From Dyadobacter flavalbus (lineage in GTDB: Bacteria > Bacteroidota > Bacteroidia > Cytophagales > Spirosomataceae), in the NCBI RefSeq assembly GCF_006149045.1, contig NZ_VBSN01000024.1:29087-93086 (forward strand): a stretch of DNA of 64,000 nucleotides. The letters are read 5' to 3'. Below are positions 8,508 to 17,932 of this stretch, in pieces. The notes beneath the pieces are model-generated. The model ran no database searches and had not been told where the DNA came from. It was given only the letters and a program-made list of their open reading frames with translations. Within the stretch, counting starts at the first letter, position 1, and the number at the start of each line of letters is the position of its first letter. A program made the position numbers and the translations under genes.

Positions 8508-9056
8508 ATGAAAATATACACCAAAACAGGTGACAAAGGCACCACTTCCCTGATCGGAGGCACACGCCTGAGCAAGGCACACGTCCGGATCGATGCCTAC
8601 GGAACCGTTGATGAGCTGAACAGTTACATCGGAATGCTGCGCGACCAGCCCGTAAATGAAAACCGAAAGGATCTCCTGAAAGAAATTCAGGACCGGCTAT
8701 TTACAATCGGGTCACACCTTGCTTCAGAGTCGGACCAGACCAAGCGCATTCTTCCGGACTTGTCCGAAAATGATGTTACAATACTGGAAAGTGCAATGGA
8801 TTTTATTGACTCACAGGTTCCGCCGCTCCGGGCATTTGTCCTGCCGGGCGGACATCCGTCCGTTTCCTTCGGCCACATTGCCCGAACGGTGTGCCGCCGG
8901 GCCGAACGCGCCGTTATTCATCTGCAGCAGGGCGAAGAAGTAGAAGAAATTGTGATCCGTTATCTCAACCGTCTTTCCGACTATCTTTTCATGCTTTGCC
9001 GCGCCATGACTTATGAATTGAATATTGAAGAAGTTACCTGGAAACCACGCATTTAG
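8508..9056 (+). CDS. PduO-type corrinoid adenosyltransferase
   Basis: A 182-residue protein. The ATG at 8508 gives the canonical start MKIYTKTGDKGTTSLIGG, whereas an ATG at 8475 only adds unrelated residues. It transfers the adenosyl group of ATP to cob(I)alamin to form coenzyme B12. Signatures are TKTGDKGTTSL (ATP binding, ~4-14), DAYGTVDELNSYIG (~28-41), RTVCRRAERAV (~132-142) and RYLNRLSDYLF (~158-168). It is divergent from the membrane protein/queA pair and followed by ilvE after about 100 bases. Confidence 0.93.
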   Translation: MKIYTKTGDKGTTSLIGGTRLSKAHVRIDAYGTVDELNSYIGMLRDQPVNENRKDLLKEIQDRLFTIGSHLASESDQTKRILPDLSENDVTILESAMDFIDSQVPPLRAFVLPGGHPSVSFGHIARTVCRRAERAVIHLQQGEEVEEIVIRYLNRLSDYLFMLCRAMTYELNIEEVTWKPRI

Positions 9057-9160
9057 GCATAAAAATAATTGTTGTACTAAATATCAGGAACTTATTGAAA
9101 TAATTCAGTAAATTGCGGAAATCAGGCAAGATGAAAAATCAATATTAAATTTTTGGCACC

Positions 9161-10228
9161 ATGACAGCCGACACAGTACAAATTGAGGTTCAGCAGACGT
9201 CAAAGTCACGTCTGCATGAGGTTGATTTCAACAATCTCGTTTTCGGACGGAATATTTCCGACCACATGTTTATCGCAGAATACCGCGAGGGTCAATGGCA
9301 GGATCTCCGGATCGTCCCTTACGGCGACCTTTCGCTAAGCCCAGCAACTGCGGCCCTTCATTACGGACAAGCTATTTTTGAAGGGATGAAAGCCTATAAA
9401 AATGAGGATAATGAAGTGCTGCTCTTCCGTGCCATCGATAACTGGAAAAGGCTCAACAAATCGGCTGAAAGGCTTTGCATGCCAACAATTCCTGAGGAAA
9501 TTTTCATGAACGGACTGACAGAACTGCTGCGCTTGGATTCGGAATGGGTTCCTTCTCAGGACGGCTGCTCGCTGTATATTCGTCCATATATGTTTGCAAC
9601 GGATCCTTACATTGGCGTAAAGCCGTCGGATTCGTACTATTTTATCATTTTCACAAGCCCGGTTGGAACGTATTACGCCAAGCCTCCGCGCGTAAAAGTG
9701 GAAATTCATTTTATCCGTGCTGCGGAAGGCGGCGTGGGCGCAACCAAATGTGCCGGAAATTATGCCGGCTCGCTTTATCCTGCCAAACTTGCACAGCAGG
9801 AAGGTTACGACCAGCTGATCTGGACGGACGCCCGCGAGCATGCCTATATTGAAGAATCGGGCACGATGAACATCATGTTCATACTGAACGGCAAACTGGT
9901 TACGCCTTACGTTTCCGAAACAACGCTTGACGGTGTTACGCGTAAAAGCATTGTTGCCATTGCACAGCACTGGGGAATTCCGGTTGAGGAACGCAGGGTA
10001 AGTGTCAAGGAAATTATTGATGGCCTGAAAGACGGAAGCCTTGAAGCGGCATTCGGCGCAGGAACGGCGGTTGTGATTTCTCCGTTCGCAAGCATTGCTT
10101 ATGAAGGCGTGGATTATGCATTGCCGGAAATCAAGGAAGATTCTTTTGTTAACAAGATCAAAAAATACCTGACCGACCTTCGTACGGGAAAAGAAGAAGA
10201 CGTTTTTGGCTGGATGCTGAAAGTGTAG
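9161..10228 (+). CDS. ilvE: Branched-chain amino acid aminotransferase
   Basis: A 355-residue fold-type IV PLP enzyme that interconverts valine, leucine and isoleucine with their 2-keto acids. The family's substrate and cofactor strings are LHYGQAIFEGMKAY (~residues 66-79), GVGATKCAGNYAGSLYPAK (~188-206, with the probable PLP lysine before CAGNY), EESGTMNIMF (~230-239) and TLDGVTRKSI (~260-269). The length is that of the larger bacterial/eukaryotic BCAT class rather than the ~310-residue E. coli form. A strong hairpin follows the stop codon. Confidence 0.95.
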   Translation: MTADTVQIEVQQTSKSRLHEVDFNNLVFGRNISDHMFIAEYREGQWQDLRIVPYGDLSLSPATAALHYGQAIFEGMKAYKNEDNEVLLFRAIDNWKRLNKSAERLCMPTIPEEIFMNGLTELLRLDSEWVPSQDGCSLYIRPYMFATDPYIGVKPSDSYYFIIFTSPVGTYYAKPPRVKVEIHFIRAAEGGVGATKCAGNYAGSLYPAKLAQQEGYDQLIWTDAREHAYIEESGTMNIMFILNGKLVTPYVSETTLDGVTRKSIVAIAQHWGIPVEERRVSVKEIIDGLKDGSLEAAFGAGTAVVISPFASIAYEGVDYALPEIKEDSFVNKIKKYLTDLRTGKEEDVFGWMLKV

Positions 10229-10256
10229 TCTGAAAAAGACCGGAAGTTCATACTTT

Positions 10257-10312
10257 AAAGTTCAAAGCACGGATTGACAGCTTTTTGCAGTTTCCGGCTT
10301 TGAACTTTTCTG
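10257..10312 (+). terminator. Terminator after ilvE
   Basis: The 12-bp arms aaagttcaaagc (10257-10268) and gctttgaacttt (10297-10308) are perfectly complementary and followed by a T-rich stretch on the plus strand. The hairpin lies between convergent ilvE and the AraC-type gene. Confidence 0.7.
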
Positions 10313-10314
10313 TT

Positions 10315-11205
10315 TTATATAAATGTCCTTGTGCCGGAATAATTATCGCGAAATTCTTTTGGCGTGCAGCCGTTTTTGTTCTTGAAAATCCGGTTGAAAT
10401 AAGAAAGATTATTGAACCCGCACTTGTATGCAATTTCCGAAATCGTATTGGACGTATTGATCAGCGACCGGGAAGCATGGCCAAGTCGGATTTCGTTCAG
10501 ACTTTCAATAAAGGTTTTGCCTGTCCTTTTTTTGATAAACCGGCTGAAAGAAACTTCCGACATTCCCGCCAGCTTGGATACGACTTCCAGATTTATTTCC
10601 TTGTCGTAATTGTCGCGCATATGGGCGAATACCTTTTCGATCCGGCGGCTGTTGTAATTGATTTTTTCATCAATAAAAGTACTGTTGGACAAGGTGCGCA
10701 TGTTTCTGGAAACGGACAGATCATGCAAAATCGACATCAGTTCCAGAATGGAGTCAAATCCGCTTTTCTGTACAAGCGCTTTCAGCCGTGGAACAATGCG
10801 TTCGATGGTTTCCTTGGAGAATGAAATTCCTTTCGCAGACTTTTCCAGCAGTGAACGTATAAAAAACAACTGGTTGCGGCGCAGGAATTTATCATCAAAA
10901 AGATCGCGGTGAAACTGTACGGTGATTTCGTAAACTTCGGGCATTCCTTCCTGCCACTTGTAATTATGATTCATCCAGCAATGCGAAAGGTTATTTCCTA
11001 CAAGCACAAGCTCTTCGTTATCAATAACTTCGGTATGATCGCCTACAATTCTCTTCACACCTTTGCCGCCGATAATGAGATTCAGCTCAAACTCATCATG
11101 ATTATGCAGCGGAAAGTCAAAGAACGTTTTGTTTCTGGCAAAGATCGTAAAACAGTCGTATTGGGTCAAAGGGGTAATTTCGCGGTAAATTTCACTCATA
11201 GACAT
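10315..11205 (-). CDS. AraC family transcriptional regulator of the mannoside locus
   Basis: A 296-residue protein. The N-terminal ~170 residues form a cupin-like sensor domain (FPLHNHDEFELNLI at ~30-43). The C-terminal ~100 residues hold two AraC helix-turn-helix units, with LEVVSKLAGMSEVSFSRFIK and ISEIAYKCGFNNLSYFNRIF as recognition regions. It is transcribed away from the symporter/GH130/SusCD genes across a 268-base intergenic region holding an inverted repeat and a promoter-like box. It is therefore the likely sugar-responsive activator of that locus. The inducer is unknown; a mannosyl sugar is inferred from the neighbours. Confidence 0.88.
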   Translation of the reverse strand: MSMSEIYREITPLTQYDCFTIFARNKTFFDFPLHNHDEFELNLIIGGKGVKRIVGDHTEVIDNEELVLVGNNLSHCWMNHNYKWQEGMPEVYEITVQFHRDLFDDKFLRRNQLFFIRSLLEKSAKGISFSKETIERIVPRLKALVQKSGFDSILELMSILHDLSVSRNMRTLSNSTFIDEKINYNSRRIEKVFAHMRDNYDKEINLEVVSKLAGMSEVSFSRFIKKRTGKTFIESLNEIRLGHASRSLINTSNTISEIAYKCGFNNLSYFNRIFKNKNGCTPKEFRDNYSGTRTFI

Positions 11206-11416
11206 TCAGATTATAGGTATATACAGGTACGGTAACCGGGAGCAAGTAAAGTATCATACAAAATTAGCTTGCATTAAGAATATAAATCAATTAAATATTA
11301 CAAAATTTTAAGTTATTTATTGAGATAAGACAAATTAATCCTCCAATTTCGCAATATGTTACTTACTAAATAGTCATTTTTACTTTAATCCTAGATAAGA
11401 TAGTATTATACAAATA

Positions 11417-11459
11417 CGGAATCAGCAGATACTTTTGCAGATGTTTGTGGCTGATTCCG
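11417..11459. promoter_or_regulatory. Inverted repeat around the symporter promoter (candidate operator)
   Basis: The 10-bp arms cggaatcagc (11417-11426) and gctgattccg (11450-11459) are perfect complements flanking the -7-like box at 11430-11437. Inside are two direct copies of gcagat (11425-11430 and 11437-11442). AraC proteins usually bind direct half-sites, so either pattern could be the operator. The repeat could also form a hairpin in the leader RNA. Confidence 0.45.
11430..11437 (+). promoter_or_regulatory. Possible -7 element of the symporter promoter
   Basis: TACTTTTG fits the Bacteroidota TAnnTTTG -7 consensus and lies 36 bases before the chosen ATG at 11474. It argues against the in-frame ATG at 11435, which would lie inside the promoter. 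No clear TTTG at -33 is seen. Confidence 0.4.
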
Positions 11460-11473
11460 GAAAACACAACCGC

Positions 11474-13306
11474 ATGAAGATACAATCCATTGATTTGCTA
11501 GTCATTATCCTATATCTCATTTTGGTAACCATCATCGGTGTCATACTTAAAAAGCAGGCGACAAAAAGCAAGAATGATTATTTGCTTGGCGGAAAATCAA
11601 TGCCTTACTGGATGCTTGGCATTTCCAATGCATCGGGAATGTTCGACATTTCAGGGACGGTATGGATGGTTGCAATCATGTTTGTTTACGGTCTTAAAAG
11701 CATTTGGCTTCCGTGGCTGTGGCCCGTTTTCAATCAGGTTTTCATGATGGTTTATCTGTCCATATGGCTGCGCCGTTCCAATGTTTCCACCGGGGCCGAA
11801 TGGATGCTTACCCGTTTCGGCAACAAGCGTAACGCGCAGCCGGCGCACCGGGTAATCGTTGCATTTGCATTGCTGAGCTGTCTTAGTTTTATGACTTACG
11901 GGTTTATCGGTTTGGGAAAATTCCTTGAAATATTCATTCCCTGGCAATCGGTTCAGCCTTACGTTTCATTTATACACATTGCACCGGAATACGTACCGCA
12001 TGTTTACGGAATTGTGTTCACCTTGTTTACCGTTTTTTACTCTTTGCTGGGCGGGATGAAAAGCATTGTATGGGTGGATCTGATCCATTATATCATCATG
12101 GTGATTGTATCCGTTAGCGTTGCCGGCATTGCCATGAATGCATTGCATAAAGCCGGAAGCCTGCCGGTTCCGGACGGATGGCATCATCTGTTTTTCGGCA
12201 AGGAACTGGGGCTGAACTGGAACGGGTATATTTCGGATGTAAACAGGAAAATTGAAACGGACGGATTTTCACCTTTCGGCTATTTCTTTGCACTGATGTC
12301 GGCAAAAGGGATTCTGGCCAGCCTTGCCGGTCCGGCGCCGAATTATGACATGCAGAAGATCCTTTCGACAAAATCGCCGCGCGAAGCCGCGCTGATGAGC
12401 ATGATCGTGAACGTTGTGCTGCTGCCGACGCGCTATCTTTTCATCATCGGAGTTACCGTAATCGGTTTGCTTTTTTACCGTGACCTCAACATTTCCTCTG
12501 CAAACGGGACGGATTTCGAACGCATTCTGCCGGCTGTTTTGAACACGTACATTCCGCCGGGACTGCTTGGTTTGGTACTCATCGGCTTGATGGGTGCTTT
12601 TATGGGCACTTTTGCGGGTACTTTCAATGCGGCACAGGCTTATCTCGTCAACGATATTTACCTGAAATCGGTCAATCCGGATGCCAGCGACAAACAGGTT
12701 ACAAGAATGAATTACATGCTCGGAATGGCCGTTGTTCTCATCAGTATCCTGCTCGGTTTTCTGGCAAAGGATGTGAACAGCATCCTGCAATGGATTGTCT
12801 CCGCGCTGTTTGGCGGCTACATTGCTTCAAACGTATTGAAATGGCACTGGTGGCGGCTGAACAGTACCGGTTTTTTCTGGGGAATGCTGGCAGGCATCGT
12901 GTCGGCCATGATTTTCCCGTATCTTTTTCCGGGCGCTTTGCCATTGTTCTACTTTCCGGCCATACTGCTTGTTTCTGCTGCCGGCGCTATTGCGGGATCC
13001 TTGCTGACACCCGCGACGGATATGGAAGTACTCACCAAGTTTTACAGAAATGTAATGCCGTGGGGATTCTGGAAGCCTGTGCGGGAGGCCATTCAGCGGG
13101 AAGATCACTCCTTTGCTCCCGATATGAATTTCAGGAAAGATCTGTTCAACGTAGCAGTCGGAGTTGTTGCGCAGACTGCCATTACCGTATTACCTGTATT
13201 TTTTATACTGATGATGCCTGTTCAAACCTGCATTGCTGCTTTGGTGCTGGTGGTCTGCATACTTGTGCTCTGGAAAACGTGGTACCGGAAACTGCCGCTG
13301 AACTGA
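11474..13306 (+). CDS. Sodium:solute symporter (SSS family), probable mannoside transporter
   Basis: A 610-residue inner-membrane protein with about 13-15 hydrophobic segments. It begins with [18 protein letters not shown] and then shows the SSS-type loop [20 protein letters not shown] (~residues 33-52). [19 protein letters not shown] (~194-212) is another recognisable family stretch. The start at 11474 places the first membrane helix right after the N-terminus. It is 30 bases upstream of a GH130 phosphorylase. A sugar symporter (ManB) also precedes the mannosylglucose phosphorylase in the Bacteroides fragilis mannan operon, so import of mannosyl-glucose is a reasonable inference. Confidence 0.9.
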   Translation: MKIQSIDLLVIILYLILVTIIGVILKKQATKSKNDYLLGGKSMPYWMLGISNASGMFDISGTVWMVAIMFVYGLKSIWLPWLWPVFNQVFMMVYLSIWLRRSNVSTGAEWMLTRFGNKRNAQPAHRVIVAFALLSCLSFMTYGFIGLGKFLEIFIPWQSVQPYVSFIHIAPEYVPHVYGIVFTLFTVFYSLLGGMKSIVWVDLIHYIIMVIVSVSVAGIAMNALHKAGSLPVPDGWHHLFFGKELGLNWNGYISDVNRKIETDGFSPFGYFFALMSAKGILASLAGPAPNYDMQKILSTKSPREAALMSMIVNVVLLPTRYLFIIGVTVIGLLFYRDLNISSANGTDFERILPAVLNTYIPPGLLGLVLIGLMGAFMGTFAGTFNAAQAYLVNDIYLKSVNPDASDKQVTRMNYMLGMAVVLISILLGFLAKDVNSILQWIVSALFGGYIASNVLKWHWWRLNSTGFFWGMLAGIVSAMIFPYLFPGALPLFYFPAILLVSAAGAIAGSLLTPATDMEVLTKFYRNVMPWGFWKPVREAIQREDHSFAPDMNFRKDLFNVAVGVVAQTAITVLPVFFILMMPVQTCIAALVLVVCILVLWKTWYRKLPLN

Positions 13307-13335
13307 CTTTTATTTACCCTTACCTTAAAAACGTG

Positions 13336-14532
13336 ATGACTGAATTTCAGAATCGCCTCGCACAGATTACAGCCGTAAAGGAAGAATTGCTGCTCAGACC
13401 GAATGTCCGGGTCGTACCGGGAAACGGAAATTACGACCGGTACAGATTCCCGGTTCTTACCAGCGCGCATGCACCGCTTATCTGGGAGTACGACCTGAAC
13501 CCGGAAACCAACCCTTACTTCACAAAGCGGTTCGGGATCAATTCGGTATTCAATGCGGCGGCAATGCGGTTTGAGGGTAAATATATGGTAGTAGCGCGGG
13601 TAGAAGGCTATGACCGGAAATCGTTCTTTGCCGTTGCCGAAAGCCCGAACGGCATCGACAATTTCAGGTTCTGGGAATACCCGGTAAACATGCCGGAAAC
13701 CGAAGTTCCCGACGGCAATATTTATGACATGCGGCTTACTGCGCATGAAGACGGATGGATTTACGGACTTTTCTGTACCGAACGCAAAGATCCCGGCGCA
13801 ATGCCCGGCGACGAGTCGGCTGCCATAGCGCAGTGCGGGATTGCCCGTACAAAAAACCTGAAAAACTGGGAAAGGCTGAAAGATCTTGTAACGCCGTCCG
13901 CACAGCAGCGGAACGTGGTGCTGCATCCGGAATTCGTTGACGGCAAATACGCCTTTTACACACGTCCGCAGGATGGTTTTATAGAAGCAGGAACAGGCGG
14001 CGGCATCGGACTGGGCTTATCGGCAAGCATTGAAAATGCAGTAATTGACAAAGAATATATCATAGATCAGAAAAAGTATCATACCATTTATGAAGCCAAG
14101 AACGGACTGGGCCCGGCGCCTGTCAAAACGGACAAAGGATGGCTGCATCTGGCGCACGGCGTCAGGAAAACGGCTGCCGGGCTGCGGTATGTCCTTTATC
14201 TTTTTATGACTGACTTGCAGGATCTTACAAAAATAACGCATAAGCCGGCCGGTTACTTTTTAGCTCCGGAAGACGAAGAACGCATCGGTGATGTACCGAA
14301 TGTTGTTTTCTGCAACGGATGGATTCCGGATGATGACGGAAATATATACATTTATTATGCGTCTTCCGACACAAGGCTTCATGTTGCCACTTCTACGCTG
14401 GACAAACTCTGCGATTATGTAATCAACACGCCGGAAGACGGATTAAGATCAGCCACTTCACTGCAGACATTAAATGCCCTTATTGACCGGAACAAAACTT
14501 ACCTCAGCAGCATTCAGCCGGTCATTACCTGA
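13336..14532 (+). CDS. GH130 4-O-beta-D-mannosyl-D-glucose phosphorylase
   Basis: A 398-residue cytoplasmic enzyme of normal GH130_1 length, starting at the ATG at 13336. The frame is open much further upstream, but there it only overlaps the symporter gene in another frame. The family splits beta-1,4-mannosyl-glucose with phosphate to alpha-mannose-1-phosphate and glucose. The probable proton-donating aspartate is residue 131 in NIYDMRLT, matching the Asp131 reported for the B. fragilis enzyme. Other family strings are [20 protein letters not shown] (~33-52), [11 protein letters not shown] (~73-83) and [12 protein letters not shown] (~217-228). It lies between the symporter and SusCD. Confidence 0.9.
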   Translation: MTEFQNRLAQITAVKEELLLRPNVRVVPGNGNYDRYRFPVLTSAHAPLIWEYDLNPETNPYFTKRFGINSVFNAAAMRFEGKYMVVARVEGYDRKSFFAVAESPNGIDNFRFWEYPVNMPETEVPDGNIYDMRLTAHEDGWIYGLFCTERKDPGAMPGDESAAIAQCGIARTKNLKNWERLKDLVTPSAQQRNVVLHPEFVDGKYAFYTRPQDGFIEAGTGGGIGLGLSASIENAVIDKEYIIDQKKYHTIYEAKNGLGPAPVKTDKGWLHLAHGVRKTAAGLRYVLYLFMTDLQDLTKITHKPAGYFLAPEDEERIGDVPNVVFCNGWIPDDDGNIYIYYASSDTRLHVATSTLDKLCDYVINTPEDGLRSATSLQTLNALIDRNKTYLSSIQPVIT

Positions 14533-14755
14533 AAAAATAGTACAGATTCCGATTATACCTGAAAGCGTATATGCTGCATCAAATTTGCACATCTGCTTTT
14601 CGCAACCTATTTCGGCCACAAAGCGTATACTACTTTAAGTTACACCGAATCATCCCATTTTTCAAAGGCATAATTTCATAATTAAATCATTAAAGTGCTA
14701 AAAATGTGTTATTTTCAGATAAAAAATAACTATATACAGAACATATGAAAATTGG

Positions 14756-14763
14756 TATATTTG
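14756..14763 (+). promoter_or_regulatory. Possible -7 element of the susC promoter in a 296-base intergenic region
   Basis: TATATTTG matches TAnnTTTG and would give a leader of about 60 bases before susC. The wider gap (14533-14828) is AT-rich. It holds two direct copies of aaagcgtata (14562-14571 and 14620-14629), a palindrome ataacctgttat near 14780, and gcagatgt on the minus strand at 14589-14596. The last octamer also occurs next to the symporter promoter. No gene is seen in the gap. Confidence 0.4.
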
Positions 14764-14828
14764 ATCAAATTTTATAACAATAACCTGTTATCAGGTAGTC
14801 CATTTATCTACATTTTACTTATTCAATA

Positions 14829-17800
14829 ATGCGTATGAAAAAACAAATACTGTTTATGGTATTGTTACTTCTTTCCATGCTTTCAATGCACAGTTATGCC
14901 CAGGAAATGACAGTAACAGGTAAAGTAACCGAAGAAGCGGGAGGAGAAGTGGCCGGGGTCAACGTAGTGGTAAAAGGTTCCAGCCGCGGTACAACTACAA
15001 ACGACAAAGGCGAATACAGTATCAGTGTTGAAAAAGGCAAAATCCTGACCTTCAGTTTTATTGGTTTCAATTCCAGGGAAGTAACAGTTGGCAGTGAGTC
15101 CGTAATAAACGTTTCACTCACACCGGAAGCAACAGCTTTAAATGAAGTTGTGGTAACTGCTTTGGGTATCAAAAAAGAGAAAAAAGCACTGGGTTATTCT
15201 GTTTCGGAAATAAAAGGCGAAGAACTGGTTCAGGCGCGCTCCACCAATATTGCCAATACGCTTGTGGGAAAAGTGGCCGGTCTGAATATTACAGGAACAG
15301 CAACTGGCCCGGGTGGATCCACGCGTATAACACTGCGCGGAAACGGCTCCATTGACGGCACTAATCAACCTCTGATTGTTGTAGACGGTATTCCCATCAA
15401 CAATGACAACCTTGGAGCAGCCGGTATGTGGGGTGGCGGCGACCGCGGCGACGGAATTTCCAGCCTTAACCCTTCTGAAATTGCAAATATCAGCGTACTG
15501 AAAGGTGCCACGGCAGCTGCACTTTACGGATCACGTGCATCCAATGGCGCCATTCTGGTAACAACCAAAGGCGGTGTTGCCGGTAAAGGGATCGGCGTAG
15601 AGATCAACTCCAATTTCACTACCGATAATTTGCTGATTACTAAGTTCAAGGATTTTCAGTATGAATATGGAATGGGAAGAAATGGTGTAAAACCAACTAC
15701 ACAGGAGCAGGCCATGAGTTCATCCAGCTTTGGTGCCAAACTGGACGGATCAAGTGTTATTCAGTATGATGGTGTTTCAAGGCCCTACTCTGCTGTAAAA
15801 GACAATCTTACCAAATTTTACAAGACGGGAAATACTTTCAATAACTCGGTTGCCCTGACCGGTGCAACTGAAAAAGTAACTTACCGCGTATCGCTTGCCA
15901 ACCTGAGCAACAAAGGTCTGGTTCCGGACAATACACTGGACCGACAGAACTATGCAGTTAACTTAAACGCAAACCTGAGCAAGAACCTTTCTATGCTGGG
16001 GAATGTCAAGTATACGCATGAGAAGAATCACAACAGGCCGAAAGTTTCCGATTCTCCGGGAAATGCCAATTACACGCTGATTAACATGCCGACTTCACTT
16101 AGTGTTGAAACGATGAAGCAAAGCATGTTGGATGACCGCGGTTATGAAATGGTATGGGGAGACAATATTTACGTAGACAATGCATATTATGCAGCGACCC
16201 AGTTCAAGCAGGATGATAATAAAGATCGTTTTATTGTATCTTTTGAACCCAAGTATAATTTCACGGACTGGTTGTATGCAAAGGCACGTGTAGGTTTTGA
16301 CAAGTATTTTTACAACTATACAGCCATTACGCCAACCGGAGTTCCTTATCAGCCGCTGGGCGGATATGATAAAAACGTTCAGTCGTTTTCAGAGGTAAAC
16401 TCCGAACTTCTTTTCGGATTGAACAGAAAGCTTGTTGGTGACCTGAATCTAAATATGCTGGTTGCAGGAAACCTGATGAAGCAAGTTATTCGTCAGGATT
16501 ACATCAGTGGTTCCAGCTTCAACATTCCGTTTTTTTACGATATAACCAACATCAGTCCGGCATCACGCAACGCATCTTACAATTACATCGAAAAAAGGAT
16601 CAATTCTGTTTACGGATCGGCTGAATTTTCATACAAAAGCTATGCATACCTGACCGTAACTGGGCGAAATGATTGGTTCTCAACATTAGCACGAGGGAAA
16701 AACAGTTTATTTTATCCTTCCATAGCAGGTAGTTTTGTACTGTCAGAAGCGGTAAGATTGCCGTCTGCAATAAGCTATGCCAAACTGAGAGGTTCGTGGG
16801 CAAAAGCCGGCGGCGATACCAATCCTTACAGACTTTCACTTTACTACGGACTTTCCGGTGCGCACATAGGATCTCCATTGGCACAAATCAGTGGAAGCAC
16901 AGTTCCGTATGCAGGTCTTCAGCCTTTAAGAAGTTATACTTACGAATTTGGACTGGAAAGCAGGCTTTTCAACAGCAAGCTTGGTGTTGATTTCACTTAT
17001 TACGATCGCCAGACCAAGGATGATATCGTTGCTGCCTCCATTTCGGGAACATCCGGATTTACAAGCGTACTGCTTAATATCGGACAAATATCCAATCGTG
17101 GTGTTGAATTAATGCTGAATTACGATCTGATCAAAACCAACAACTTCACCTGGGATATTTCCTACAATCTGGGCTACAACAAGAGCAAGGTAGTATTTCT
17201 CGGCGATGGCCTGGACAATATACAAGTTGACAATCCGCGTTCTCAGACTGCTTATGTATTTCAGGAAGTTGGCCAGCCTTTCAGCTTGATTAAAGCAGCT
17301 TCTTTTGTAAGGGATGAGCAGGGAAGAATTGTATACAATGCACAAGGTATGCCGCTGAAAGGCGACCTGAAACCTTATGGAACCGGAATCTCTCCTTATA
17401 CAATGGGCTTCACTACCAATTTCAGATACAAAGGCGTTGGTCTTTCTGTTTTGTTTGACGGACGCTTTGGCGGCCATATCTACTCCGGTACCAATGCACT
17501 GGCAACAAGATACGGCTTGTCCAAAGAGTCACTTGTCGGTCGTGAAACAGGCGTTGTGGGCGAAGGTGTAAATGAAGAAGGAGAAATCAATACGGTAAGC
17601 GTACCGGCTACTCAGTATTATGAAAACCTATACAATTTTGGTGAGCCTTTCATTTATAAGTCGGATTTCATCAAGCTTCGTCAGGTAATTCTTGATTACA
17701 GCATTCCTTCCAAAGTACTGGGCAGATCACCGTTCAGAGGTATCTCCGTTTCGCTTGTAGGAAGAAACCTTGCAATCCTGATGAAGAAAACGCCGAATAT

Positions 17801-17903
17801 CGATCCGGAATCGACTTACGGAAACGGTAACGCACAAGGCTATGAATTTGCCGGTGTGCCTACAACTCGCAGCATTGGTGTTAACCTTAACCTGAAATTC
17901 TGA
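14829..17903 (+). CDS. SusC/RagA family TonB-linked outer-membrane transporter
   Basis: A 1024-residue protein. A signal peptide (residues 1-24, cleavage after YAQ) is followed by the carboxypeptidase-regulatory-like domain (~26-108). Then come the TonB-box-like ALNEVVVTALGIKKEKKALGY and the plug domain (~115-240, with GSTRITLRGNGSI and LKGATAAALYGSRASNGAI). A long beta barrel ends in GVNLNLKF with the usual C-terminal phenylalanine. SusC proteins import oligosaccharides across the outer membrane with a SusD lid, encoded next. Context points to a mannosyl oligosaccharide. ATGs at 14829 and 14835 are both possible. Confidence 0.95.
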   Translation: MRMKKQILFMVLLLLSMLSMHSYAQEMTVTGKVTEEAGGEVAGVNVVVKGSSRGTTTNDKGEYSISVEKGKILTFSFIGFNSREVTVGSESVINVSLTPEATALNEVVVTALGIKKEKKALGYSVSEIKGEELVQARSTNIANTLVGKVAGLNITGTATGPGGSTRITLRGNGSIDGTNQPLIVVDGIPINNDNLGAAGMWGGGDRGDGISSLNPSEIANISVLKGATAAALYGSRASNGAILVTTKGGVAGKGIGVEINSNFTTDNLLITKFKDFQYEYGMGRNGVKPTTQEQAMSSSSFGAKLDGSSVIQYDGVSRPYSAVKDNLTKFYKTGNTFNNSVALTGATEKVTYRVSLANLSNKGLVPDNTLDRQNYAVNLNANLSKNLSMLGNVKYTHEKNHNRPKVSDSPGNANYTLINMPTSLSVETMKQSMLDDRGYEMVWGDNIYVDNAYYAATQFKQDDNKDRFIVSFEPKYNFTDWLYAKARVGFDKYFYNYTAITPTGVPYQPLGGYDKNVQSFSEVNSELLFGLNRKLVGDLNLNMLVAGNLMKQVIRQDYISGSSFNIPFFYDITNISPASRNASYNYIEKRINSVYGSAEFSYKSYAYLTVTGRNDWFSTLARGKNSLFYPSIAGSFVLSEAVRLPSAISYAKLRGSWAKAGGDTNPYRLSLYYGLSGAHIGSPLAQISGSTVPYAGLQPLRSYTYEFGLESRLFNSKLGVDFTYYDRQTKDDIVAASISGTSGFTSVLLNIGQISNRGVELMLNYDLIKTNNFTWDISYNLGYNKSKVVFLGDGLDNIQVDNPRSQTAYVFQEVGQPFSLIKAASFVRDEQGRIVYNAQGMPLKGDLKPYGTGISPYTMGFTTNFRYKGVGLSVLFDGRFGGHIYSGTNALATRYGLSKESLVGRETGVVGEGVNEEGEINTVSVPATQYYENLYNFGEPFIYKSDFIKLRQVILDYSIPSKVLGRSPFRGISVSLVGRNLAILMKKTPNIDPESTYGNGNAQGYEFAGVPTTRSIGVNLNLKF

Positions 17904-17932
17904 TCCGGACCTTTTCAGGAAATTATAAAAAC

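Noticed and set aside
12790..13335. Upstream extension of the GH130 frame into the symporter gene
   Set aside because: GH130_1 enzymes start near [11 protein letters not shown] and place the acid at Asp131, which matches the start at 13336; the extension overlaps symporter coding sequence.
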